From Verrucomicrobiota bacterium (GTDB lineage: Bacteria; Verrucomicrobiota; Verrucomicrobiia; Opitutales; Opitutaceae): a DNA stretch of 14,188 nucleotides. Positions within the stretch are counted from its first letter, which is position 1. Each line of letters opens with the position of its first letter. The notes below the pieces were generated by a model. It was not told where the DNA came from. It saw nothing but the letters and a program-made list of their open reading frames with translations, and ran no database searches. The translations under genes were made by a program, and so were the position numbers. Positions 7,305 to 13,656 of the stretch are shown here, piece by piece. Where the stretch lies: assembly GCA_003694825.1 (NCBI GenBank), contig RFJS01000378.1, positions 1-14,188 of the forward strand. Direction: 5' to 3'.

Positions 7305-7900
7305 ATCCGCCCGCCTTCAAGGATCCCGGCTTCGAAATGGCCGTCCGCCTGCGCAAGGTCATCGACGTGCGCGAAAACACGCTCGCCGGCCATCTCGACC
7401 GCGTCGCCGCCTACAGCTGCGCCATCGCCCGGATGCTCGGCCTGCCGGAGGACATGGTCGAACAGCTCAACTACGCTGCGCCGTTGCACGACATCGGCAA
7501 ATTGCTCCTCGACACCGCCATCATAGACACGCCCACCCGCCTCAATCGACGCGAGAGGGCCGTGATGGAGACGCACACCACCCTCGGCTTTGACATCCTC
7601 AAAGACAGCCAGTGGCCCGTGATCCAATGCGCGGCCCGCATCGCCCGCTCGCACCACGAGAACTGGGACGGCTCCGGCTACCCCGACGGCCTCGCCGGCA
7701 CGGACATCCCCCTCGAGGCCCGCATCGTCGCCGTCGCGGACGTCTACGACGCCCTCCTCTCCGAACGCTCCTACAAACGCGCCTGGACCCTGAAAGAGAC
7801 CCTTGGCGAAATTCAGCGCCTCAAAGGCATCAAGTTCGACCCCGAAATCATCGATCAGTTTCTGAAACACCTTCCGGAACCCATCGCCTCGGCTGCCTGA
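7301..7900 (+). CDS. Stand-alone HD-GYP cyclic-di-GMP phosphodiesterase
   Basis: 199 residues, almost only an HD-GYP domain. The signature residues are complete: H31 (AGHLDRV), H63-D64 with K67 (PLHDIGK), H92 (METHTTLG), HHE at 118-120, G-Y-P at 126-128 (WDGSGYP) and D147 (AVADVYDAL). Enzymes of this family hydrolyse c-di-GMP to pGpG or GMP using a bound metal centre. There is no receiver or membrane domain, so its input may come from a partner, possibly the adjacent receiver-GGDEF protein. Its ATG overlaps the GGDEF stop (ATGA) and has a strong ribosome binding site. A synthase and a hydrolase made from one message directly after the secretin gene suggests local c-di-GMP control of the pilus machine; that coupling is inference. 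Confidence 0.93.
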   Translation: MNPPAFKDPGFEMAVRLRKVIDVRENTLAGHLDRVAAYSCAIARMLGLPEDMVEQLNYAAPLHDIGKLLLDTAIIDTPTRLNRRERAVMETHTTLGFDILKDSQWPVIQCAARIARSHHENWDGSGYPDGLAGTDIPLEARIVAVADVYDALLSERSYKRAWTLKETLGEIQRLKGIKFDPEIIDQFLKHLPEPIASAA

Positions 7901-7909
7901 AACCGCCTC

Positions 7910-9184
7910 ATGTCTCAACCGCTCTCCACCGACTCCCCGGGCACACACCGTCTCGAGCCGGACTACGCAGCCGGATTTCTCGGCGCCAGCGACGTCGCCC
8001 AACTCTGGCAACAGGCCACCCGTGCCCAGGCCCCCGCCGAGGGCGCCACGGCCGAGAGCGCCCGCCTCCTGCACATCCCCAGCCAGCACGTCTTTCACAC
8101 CGTGGGGGAAAACCGGCACCACACCATCGTCGGCACCTGGACGCTGCGCGGCATCCTCGATTGCATGCGCTCGGTCGCCCTCGAGCCCTCGGTTCTCGGC
8201 GAGATCGACGCCGGCGCGATCTGCCATCCCGGCCTCGAATCCCACTTTCCCTCCCTCCTGCCCGACACCATCCACCTCGGCGGTGCCGGCCGGATCGCCT
8301 ACCGCCCGGCACCGGACGATCCGGCCCTCGGCGATGACGACGCCTATTTCGAAGCGCTCGCCCAATACTGGTCTCTGCGCGCCGTCAGTCCGGCCAGCGA
8401 CCAGCGGGATCGCACCAACGCCCTCTCCGCCGCCGCCTTCGCCACCGCCGGGCGCAGCATCAAGGCCCGCGACGCCTTCTCCCACCTGAGCGCCTACGAA
8501 ATCGAAACGCGCGCCCGCCACATCGGCATGGTCGCCGGCGACCTCTTCATGCGCACCCTGGCCTGGACCGCCATCCTTACCGGCCCGAAACCCATGCGCG
8601 CCTTCAACGCCATCGTCGCCTGGTGGGCCACGGCCACACTCATGCCCCGGCCCTTCCGGCTCGGGCTGCTCACCCGCTGCCTCGGCAACCCCTCACTCAC
8701 CGTGTGCCTGCTCGCCGCCGATGCCGCCTATCCGCGCCTGCGCGCCGCCGCCGCCCAGCGCGCGCTCAACACCGCCACGCTCCCTACCGACGGCGTCAAA
8801 TACGCCCCCGCGGCCACCGGCTTCATCCCCCACGGCATCCCGGTCCGCGACATTGCGGGGCTGCTGCACGGTATCCCGGTCTTCGTGCCCCCTCCCGGGC
8901 CCACGGGCGGAAACTGGTCGCTGCTCATCCCCGTGCGTCTCCCCGAGAGCACCGCGCCCAAACTCCTGCCCGGTCTCCCCGCCTTGCGAAGAGCCCCGGG
9001 AGAGAGCGCCGCCGACATTGCCCTGATCCACATCGGCGACGGCAGAGAGCGCGGCGACGCCGAGGTAACCGTCAGCTTTCTCGACAGCCGGACCTCGGTC
9101 AAAACCGACGAAGAGGCCGCCGGCCCGGAGGAGGCACGCGTCCTGCGCTGGCTCGGCGCCCTGTGCAGCGCCCACAAGCTATAG
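7910..9184 (+). CDS. Unrecognised 424-residue protein at the end of the operon
   Basis: I do not recognise a family. The gene starts nine bases after the HD-GYP stop and ends the collinear unit; no strong ribosome binding site is visible. There is no signal peptide, and the N-terminal 20 residues are polar. The middle (about 205-270) is Ala/Leu/Trp-rich and amphipathic or weakly hydrophobic (FNAIVAWWATATLMPRPF), followed by LGNPSLTVCLLAADAAYP. The C-terminal third has several alternating beta-like segments and a short acidic loop. Notable fixed-looking motifs are ENRHHTIVGTWTLRG, HPGLESHFPSLLPDTIHLGG and FVPPPGPTGGNWSLLIPVRL. A loose resemblance to acyltransferase/condensation folds was considered, but no HHxxxD motif exists. 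It may be an effector or regulator of the pilus system, judged from position only. Confidence 0.8.
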   Translation: MSQPLSTDSPGTHRLEPDYAAGFLGASDVAQLWQQATRAQAPAEGATAESARLLHIPSQHVFHTVGENRHHTIVGTWTLRGILDCMRSVALEPSVLGEIDAGAICHPGLESHFPSLLPDTIHLGGAGRIAYRPAPDDPALGDDDAYFEALAQYWSLRAVSPASDQRDRTNALSAAAFATAGRSIKARDAFSHLSAYEIETRARHIGMVAGDLFMRTLAWTAILTGPKPMRAFNAIVAWWATATLMPRPFRLGLLTRCLGNPSLTVCLLAADAAYPRLRAAAAQRALNTATLPTDGVKYAPAATGFIPHGIPVRDIAGLLHGIPVFVPPPGPTGGNWSLLIPVRLPESTAPKLLPGLPALRRAPGESAADIALIHIGDGRERGDAEVTVSFLDSRTSVKTDEEAAGPEEARVLRWLGALCSAHKL

Positions 9185-9336
9185 CGGAACAGTCCCCCCG
9201 CCCGCCAACCGAGCCCCCCGCGTCCCGCTCCGCCTCCCGCGTGGCACGTCGGCCGCCCTTTCAGCAGCGCCCGCGCTCTCCAACGCCGAAAGGCTGGCGG
9301 GAATAAACCGGGCGGCCACAGTTTCCCAACAGGCAT

Positions 9337-9873
9337 ATGCACGATGAGGTTTTCACAGCTCTGGTGGACGATTTCTACGCGCCGCTCTACCGTTTCGCGC
9401 TGAGCCTGGCGAGAAACTCCGCCGACGCGTGCGACCTCACCCAGCAGACCTTCTACCCCTGGGCCACCAAGGGGCACATGCTGCGGGACCGCTCCAAGGT
9501 GAAGACCTGGCTCTTCACCACCCTCTACCGCGAATTCCTTCGCAGCCGGAAACGAAACAGCCGCATGCAATCCCTCGAGGATCTGTCACCGGCTGAGCAG
9601 GACCCGCCGGACATCGAGCCCGAAAAAGTCGAAAATCTCGATCACAACCTCGTGATGGACGTGCTCCAGGAGGTCGACGAAACCTTCCGCGCTCCGCTCA
9701 CCCTCTTCTACCTCAAAGATCTCTCCTACAAGGAAATCGCCGAGATCCTCGACGTGCCGATCGGCACGGTCATGTCGCGCCTTTCCCGCGGAAAGGCCCA
9801 CCTGCGCTCCGCCCTCCAATCCCGTCTCGCCGGCTCGAAAGTCGTCGAGTTTCCCCGCGCCAAAAACCAATGA
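9337..9873 (+). CDS. ECF (sigma-70 family) RNA polymerase sigma factor
   Basis: 178 residues, typical for an extracytoplasmic-function sigma factor. Region 2 spans about 8-75 (LYRFALSLARNSADACDLTQ; KVKTWLFTTLYREFLRSRKR), the part that binds the -10 element and core polymerase. Region 4 spans about 108-160 (LTLFYLKDLSYKEIAEILDV then PIGTVMSRLSRGKAHLRSAL), the helix-turn-helix that reads the -35 element. The stretch FYPWATKGHMLRD between the region 2 helices is unusual beside the common ECF form. The gene follows a 152-base gap, where I could not identify a convincing promoter, and its stop overlaps the next gene (ATGA), the usual arrangement of an ECF factor with its anti-sigma factor. The upstream AGG is too close to the ATG to be a good ribosome binding site. 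Confidence 0.93.
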   Translation: MHDEVFTALVDDFYAPLYRFALSLARNSADACDLTQQTFYPWATKGHMLRDRSKVKTWLFTTLYREFLRSRKRNSRMQSLEDLSPAEQDPPDIEPEKVENLDHNLVMDVLQEVDETFRAPLTLFYLKDLSYKEIAEILDVPIGTVMSRLSRGKAHLRSALQSRLAGSKVVEFPRAKNQ

Positions 9874-10667
9874 AACCCGAGGAAGCCAAATTCATCCTCC
9901 GCGCCTATCGCTGCGACCGGGCGCATCGGCACGATGCGCTCTTTGCCGAGGCCCTCGCCGAAGCCAACAGCGATCCAGCCCTGCTCGAGTGGCTCGCCCG
10001 CGAACAGGCCTTTGACGCCGCCATCGCCGAGAAGGTCGAAAAAGTCGCCCCGCCACCCGACCTGCGCGACAACATCCTCGCCGGCATCCGCGCCTCGCGC
10101 GGCCAGCCATCCCGCAACATCCGCTTGCCCCTGTGGATCATCGCCGGCGCGATCGCGGCCGCGATGGTCGTCGCCTTCACCATCCCCTCGCTGCTGCCTT
10201 CGCGGCACTCCCTCGCCGGGAAAGCACCCGGCTCACTCGCGCAGGCCGGCGCCACCGCCACCGGCGGCAGCCATGCCTTCGACCCGACCCGGCTGGCCCG
10301 GTTCGCCGTGGAAAACCTCGTGCACGGACCGCATCGGCACGTCACCGAGGCGGCGGCGTTGAACCTGGAGCAGGCCCTCTCCATGAGCCAGCGGGCCCTG
10401 ACCAGCACTGACGGCCTCGACTTCGTCAACCTCCTCGAAGTCGGCTGCCAGACCTTTCCCCTCGAAGACCGGCAGGTCGTCGAGATCTGCTTCAAGCGCG
10501 ACGGCCGGTGGTATCACCTCTACGTCACCCGCTGCGAGCAGACGCCGCCTTCCGGCCCCATCGTGGCCGAACATGACGGCATCAGCGTCGCCACCTGGGC
10601 GGACGGCAGAAATGTCTTTGCCGTCGCCACCCGGGCCGGACCGGACGCGATTCGCCGGGTGATCTGA
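9870..10667 (+). CDS. Putative membrane-anchored anti-sigma factor
   Basis: 265 residues. The call rests on the four-base overlap with the ECF sigma gene and on architecture: a cytoplasmic N-terminus of about 87 residues, one transmembrane helix at about 88-109 (LWIIAGAIAAAMVVAFTI), and a periplasmic domain of about 155 residues. The N-terminal part (EEAKFILRAYRCDRAHRHD, later LLEWLAREQAFD) has no HxxxCxxC zinc motif, so it is not a classical ZAS-type factor. The single Cys and the two His residues near position 15-21 are the only candidate metal ligands. The outer domain has three Cys residues (VGCQTF, EICFKRDG, VTRCEQ) that could sense redox or metal state. It resembles proteins I remember beside ECF factors in Verrucomicrobiota; function is inferred. 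Confidence 0.75.
   Translation: MKPEEAKFILRAYRCDRAHRHDALFAEALAEANSDPALLEWLAREQAFDAAIAEKVEKVAPPPDLRDNILAGIRASRGQPSRNIRLPLWIIAGAIAAAMVVAFTIPSLLPSRHSLAGKAPGSLAQAGATATGGSHAFDPTRLARFAVENLVHGPHRHVTEAAALNLEQALSMSQRALTSTDGLDFVNLLEVGCQTFPLEDRQVVEICFKRDGRWYHLYVTRCEQTPPSGPIVAEHDGISVATWADGRNVFAVATRAGPDAIRRVI
9921..9939. repeat. Perfect 8-bp inverted repeat inside the anti-sigma gene
   Basis: GCGCATCG and CGATGCGC are separated by three bases, 51 bases into the putative anti-sigma gene. It encodes the Ala-His-Arg-His-Asp-Ala stretch. On the mRNA it could form a stable hairpin close to the start of the reading frame. It may simply be a by-product of codon choice. Confidence 0.5.
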
Positions 10668-10693
10668 CCGAAAGCGCCCCCTCGCTCCTCCAC

Positions 10694-10717
10694 GCGCGGC
10701 AGCGACCGCCGCCGCGC
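10694..10717. terminator. Possible bidirectional hairpin between convergent genes
   Basis: GCGCGGC and GCCGCGC form a 7-bp all-GC stem with a 10-base loop, in the 70-base gap between the convergent anti-sigma and lactonase genes. The location suits a shared terminator, but there is no T-run on either side, so it is not a standard intrinsic terminator. Confidence 0.3.
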
Positions 10718-10737
10718 TCGTCTCGTGCCGGGAAACC

Positions 10738-11607
10738 CTATCCCGCGAAGGTGAACGCCGGGACGCCGGCCACGCCCGGACGCGCGACAAAGATACCGCC
10801 GGAAAACGGCCGCTCGGCCAATGCCGCTTCGTCGAGCCCGATGCGCGCCGAGGTGATATACAAGTCGCGCAGCTCGGGACCGCCGAAGGCGCAGGCCGTC
10901 GTCTGCAGCGCCGGAACCTCGACCTTTTCGAGAACGCGACCGGTGCGCGGGTCGCAGCAAACCACCCCGCTCCCGCCCCAGAGGGCCACCCAGAGATTGC
11001 CATCCGCATCGATGGTCATCCCGTCGGGCCGCCCCTCGTCGCCGGAAAACTTCACCACCTCGCGCCGGTTGCTGATCGCGCCGGTGTCTGGATCATAATC
11101 GAACGCGCTGACTGCGAGCGTGGGCGTATCGATATAGTAGAGCGTCGACTCGTCGGCGCTCCAGGCGAGGCCGTTGGACGTGCCGGTGCCCTCGAGCACC
11201 GGGGCGAAACTGAAGTCGGGCTCGATCCGGTAGAGCGTGCCGGGCACGCGCGGTTTGGTCATACCCATCGTGCCGGCGAAAAGGCGGCCACGCGGATCGC
11301 ATTTGCCGTCGTTGAAGCGCAGTTCTTCGCGCCCGCCGGCAGGGTCGCAGCGCAGCTCGAAACGTCCCGTTTCCGTATCCAGGATACCGATTCCGCGATG
11401 CACGGCGAGAACGAGCCCGCCGACGCGGCGCGGCACGACCGTGCCGACACGCTGCCCGATCGCCCACCGTTCGTTGCGGCCGGAGACCGGATCGAACCGG
11501 TTGACGGCGCACCCTTCGATGTCGACCCACAAGAGCCGCCCGTCATGCCAGAGGGCGCCCTCTCCCAATTCGGCTTTCGCGTCCAGAGCCAGTTCTGCAG
11601 TAATCAT
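10738..11607 (-). CDS. SMP-30/gluconolactonase/LRE family sugar lactonase
   Basis: 289 residues from ATG at 11607. The frame is open further upstream, but family members begin with a strand leading to LGEGALW, which here starts at residue 14. Metal-binding residues of the six-bladed propeller can be placed: E16 (LGEGALW), N145 (SNGLAWSADESTLYYIDTP) and D195 (RPDGMTIDADGNLWVALWGG). The 50-residue distance between the last two equals that in human regucalcin. RFNDGKCDPRGRLFAGTMG is also typical. Such enzymes hydrolyse aldonolactones in sugar oxidation pathways (uronate, gluconate or xylonate); the substrate cannot be told from sequence. No sugar catabolism genes are adjacent. No signal peptide is visible, so it is probably cytoplasmic. 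Confidence 0.9.
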   Translation of the reverse strand: MITAELALDAKAELGEGALWHDGRLLWVDIEGCAVNRFDPVSGRNERWAIGQRVGTVVPRRVGGLVLAVHRGIGILDTETGRFELRCDPAGGREELRFNDGKCDPRGRLFAGTMGMTKPRVPGTLYRIEPDFSFAPVLEGTGTSNGLAWSADESTLYYIDTPTLAVSAFDYDPDTGAISNRREVVKFSGDEGRPDGMTIDADGNLWVALWGGSGVVCCDPRTGRVLEKVEVPALQTTACAFGGPELRDLYITSARIGLDEAALAERPFSGGIFVARPGVAGVPAFTFAG

Positions 11608-11666
11608 CACCGGGCACCGTAGGCGGTGGTGGTTCCGATGAGCAACACGCGTTTTCGGACGCGCTC

Positions 11667-12179
11667 TCAGACGGCATCGCCGCAATCATCCTCCGGCTCC
11701 GGTTCACGCTCGCGATCCTGTTCGTGGGCGAAGAGCAGTCGTCCGGTCTCCTCCATGTCGAGCGCCTCATTGAGCCATTCCCGGATTCGCTCAAGCGAGT
11801 GGCGGGCCCCCCGCTCCTCGAGCCGGTCCAGCAGCGCAAAGAACGAACCTTGGGCATCGTCTTCCCCCGGCAGCAGGCGCCAGCGGCCTCCTTTCCAGTC
11901 ATAGTAGAGCCGGTCGAGGTCGTAACTGTAGGGCTTGCGCAGGTCGCGCAGCAGCACCCGGAGCATCGCGCGCGGACATCCGGCCGCCACGAGCCCGCCC
12001 AGAAAACGCACCTCTGCCTCCGCGCTCTCATCGAGCTCGCCGACGCCCGCCGGATCGAAACTGAGAAAGCCATCACGGAAGAGACGGGTGATCTCCCGCC
12101 GGGGCAGCTCGATCTCTTCGCAAAGGACGGCGATGTCGCGCGCAAAGAGCGGCACCTGTTTGCTGGTGACGCGCGCCAT
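11667..12179 (-). CDS. Small protein of unknown function, possible MerR-like N-terminus
   Basis: 170 residues if the start is the ATG at 12179, chosen because AGGA lies seven bases before it. An in-frame ATG at 12206 would add nine residues but has no ribosome binding site, and the still longer open frame upstream looks non-coding (Arg/Pro/Gly-rich). The N-terminal 70 residues (LCEEIELPRREITRLFRDGF, then EVRFLGGLVAAGCPRAMLRV) resemble a MerR-type winged helix in the spacing of the RDGFL element and the following helix pair, so DNA binding is possible. The rest is charged (KPYSYDLDRLYYDWKGGRWR) and ends in a very acidic tail (EREPEPEDDCGDAV). The lactonase gene follows after 59 bases on the same strand and might be co-transcribed. 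I do not recognise the family. Confidence 0.7.
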   Translation of the reverse strand: MARVTSKQVPLFARDIAVLCEEIELPRREITRLFRDGFLSFDPAGVGELDESAEAEVRFLGGLVAAGCPRAMLRVLLRDLRKPYSYDLDRLYYDWKGGRWRLLPGEDDAQGSFFALLDRLEERGARHSLERIREWLNEALDMEETGRLLFAHEQDREREPEPEDDCGDAV

Positions 12180-12401
12180 TTCGGGATCCTGGGGGGAAAG
12201 CGTCATCGCGCGAAGCGGGGCAAGGGGGAAAGGGGGCAACGAACAGGGCAGGCTACCCGCAAACGGCCCCCGCACAAGCCGCCTCGGTGGACACCGCCGC
12301 GAGAATAGCCCTGAAAAACGGCTGCGGGATTCACCGACCGCCCTGCGGGCACGTCGCAACAACGCCAGCGCCGGCCGGGTTGCCGCAGAAAATACGATGC
12401 C

Positions 12402-12415
12402 GCGATTCGAATCGC
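12402..12415. repeat. 14-bp perfect palindrome
   Basis: GCGATTCGAATCGC is identical on both strands and lies about 220 bases upstream of the small gene's start. It could be an operator for a dimeric regulator. About one such palindrome is expected by chance in a window of this size, so the support is weak. Confidence 0.4.
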
Positions 12416-12487
12416 CGCCAGACGACACCACACACCGTCCGGCACCCACCACGCCCCAACGAGCGGTCGCCCCAGCTCCCTGGAATC

Positions 12488-12500
12488 GGGCCTTCGGCCC
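12488..12500. repeat. 5-bp hairpin with triloop downstream of gpsA
   Basis: GGGCC-TTC-GGCCC, 68 bases beyond the gpsA stop on the minus strand. It is GC-rich but has no T-run after it. It could assist termination together with the larger hairpin nearer the gene. Confidence 0.3.
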
Positions 12501-12521
12501 TCGTGGCCTCCGTTGGCATCC

Positions 12522-12556
12522 GGGCGAAGTGCCTGGGCCGGCCATGGCCTTCGCCC
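12522..12556 (-). terminator. Candidate gpsA terminator hairpin
   Basis: GGGCGAAG and CTTCGCCC form a perfect 8-bp stem around a 19-base loop that contains further GC-rich self-complementary bases (GGCCGGCC). It begins about 12 bases after the gpsA stop codon in the direction of transcription. The position suits a terminator, but no T-run follows the stem, so it would have to be Rho-assisted or only protect the 3' end. Confidence 0.4.
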
Positions 12557-12567
12557 ACACCGAATCG

Positions 12568-13572
12568 TCAGTCGAATTCGCGACGCAGCGTGCGGTTCAT
12601 CAGGGCGGAGAGGGCCTCGCGCGGTTCGCGGCCTTCATAGAGGACGGCGTGAACCTGCTCGAGAATCGGCGCCTGGATCCCCTTTTCGAGGCAGAGCTGG
12701 TGCACGGATTCACAGGTGCGGTGGCCCTCGACCACGGTCCGCCGTCCTTCGAGCGCCTGTTGCGGCGTCGCCCCCTCACCTATCTGCTGCCCGAAGCTGC
12801 GATTGCGGCTCCATGAGCCGTAGCAGGTCGCCACGAGATCGCCGTAGCCGCTCAGTCCCATGAACGTCTGGTCGCGGGTCCCGAGGCTTCGGCCGATGCG
12901 GATCATTTCGGCGAGGGCGCGGGTGAGGAGCGCCGCCTTGGCGTTGTCTCCAAGACCGAGACCGTCGCTCATGCCCGCGGCGATCGCATAGACATTCTTG
13001 AGACCTCCACCCAGCTCGGCGCCGACGAGGGCGTCGCTGGTGTAGAGGCGCAGGGAGGGGCCGCTCATCCCGGCCTGCACGGCATCGGCGAAATCGCTGT
13101 GGCGGCTCGTGGCCAGGAGCAGCGCGGTCGGTTTGCCGGCCGCGACTTCTTCGGCATTGCTCGGACCGGTGACGGTGCCGACCTCGAGGTCGCCCAGGAT
13201 TTCCGAGGCGATCGCGCTGGGGGTCTTGTACGTGCCGATTTCGACACCCTTGGCGAGACTGAGCACGAGCCGAAGGGCCCGCGCACTGCCCCGCCCGGCC
13301 TGAATGCGCTCACACCATTCGCGAATCCCGACGACGGGACTGGCGAGCACGGCGACGTCCGCCTCCATGAGCACCGGCTTGAGCTCGAAACCGATCTGCA
13401 GGTTCTCCGGAAAACGAAAGCCCGGCAGATAGTCGCTGTTTTCCCGCTGCTCGCCGAGGGCGATGGCGTGCTCGAAACGCCGCGGGACGAGAGTGACGGT
13501 GTGCCCGAGGCGCACCAGATGCAGCGCAAAGGCCGTGCCCCAGGCTCCGGCTCCAAGAACGCAGATGTTCAT
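12568..13572 (-). CDS. gpsA: NAD(P)-dependent glycerol-3-phosphate dehydrogenase
   Basis: 334 residues from ATG at 13572, the usual GpsA length; the frame is open 22 codons further, but the nucleotide-binding strand must begin at MNICVLGAGAWGTA. The enzyme reduces dihydroxyacetone phosphate to sn-glycerol-3-phosphate for phospholipid synthesis in the cytoplasm. Visible motifs are the Rossmann GxGxxG (residues 7-12), SLAKGVE, GPSNAEEVA, GGGLKNVYAIAAG with K192, DNAKAALLTRALAE with a second conserved Lys near 212, and GLSGYGDLVATCYGSWSRNR. GPSNAEEVA replaces the commoner GPSFAxEVA, a small variation. It lies 84 bases downstream of lysA on the same strand. Nothing is missing; the gene looks intact and functional. 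Confidence 0.97.
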   Translation of the reverse strand: MNICVLGAGAWGTAFALHLVRLGHTVTLVPRRFEHAIALGEQRENSDYLPGFRFPENLQIGFELKPVLMEADVAVLASPVVGIREWCERIQAGRGSARALRLVLSLAKGVEIGTYKTPSAIASEILGDLEVGTVTGPSNAEEVAAGKPTALLLATSRHSDFADAVQAGMSGPSLRLYTSDALVGAELGGGLKNVYAIAAGMSDGLGLGDNAKAALLTRALAEMIRIGRSLGTRDQTFMGLSGYGDLVATCYGSWSRNRSFGQQIGEGATPQQALEGRRTVVEGHRTCESVHQLCLEKGIQAPILEQVHAVLYEGREPREALSALMNRTLRREFD

Positions 13573-13656
13573 GACGGTGAGATTAGGAAATCCGGCCGAC
13601 GCACGGCAACCGCATTGGCGCGGCGCTTTCCGTGACAACCGCAGGCTTCGGGTCTT

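Larger units (their letters stand above)
12180..12567. other. 388-base intergenic region, no gene found
   Basis: Between the small unknown gene and gpsA, both on the minus strand. No plausible protein, tRNA or rRNA is visible; the open frames here are Arg/Pro-rich readings of GC-rich DNA. Its contents are two hairpins near the gpsA end (12488-12500 and 12522-12556), a 14-bp palindrome (12402-12415), and presumably the promoter of the small gene. I could not pick a convincing -35/-10 pair. Confidence 0.6.

Noticed and set aside
4954..8521. Long open frames on the minus strand opposite the secretin, GGDEF, HD-GYP and unknown genes, some over 380 codons
   Set aside because: They are Gly/Asp/Glu/Val-rich low-complexity mirror images of GC-rich genes, lack recognisable domains, and lie wholly opposite well-supported genes.
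9185..9336. Search for an ECF-type autoregulated promoter upstream of the sigma gene, including a GGAAC at 9186-9190
   Set aside because: No CGTC-like -10 element occurs at the usual distance of about 16-17 bases, so no promoter could be called.
11608..11685. N-terminal extension of the lactonase
   Set aside because: It is Arg-rich with no family similarity; family members start just before the LGEG motif.
12368..12430. A TTCGAAT sequence flanked by complementary bases, resembling a tRNA T-arm
   Set aside because: The stem has a mismatch next to the loop, and no acceptor, D-arm or anticodon arm can be built around it.
12207..12560. N-terminal extension of the small unknown gene
   Set aside because: It is Arg/Pro/Gly-rich and covers the intergenic hairpins and palindrome, and a good ribosome binding site exists at the shorter start.
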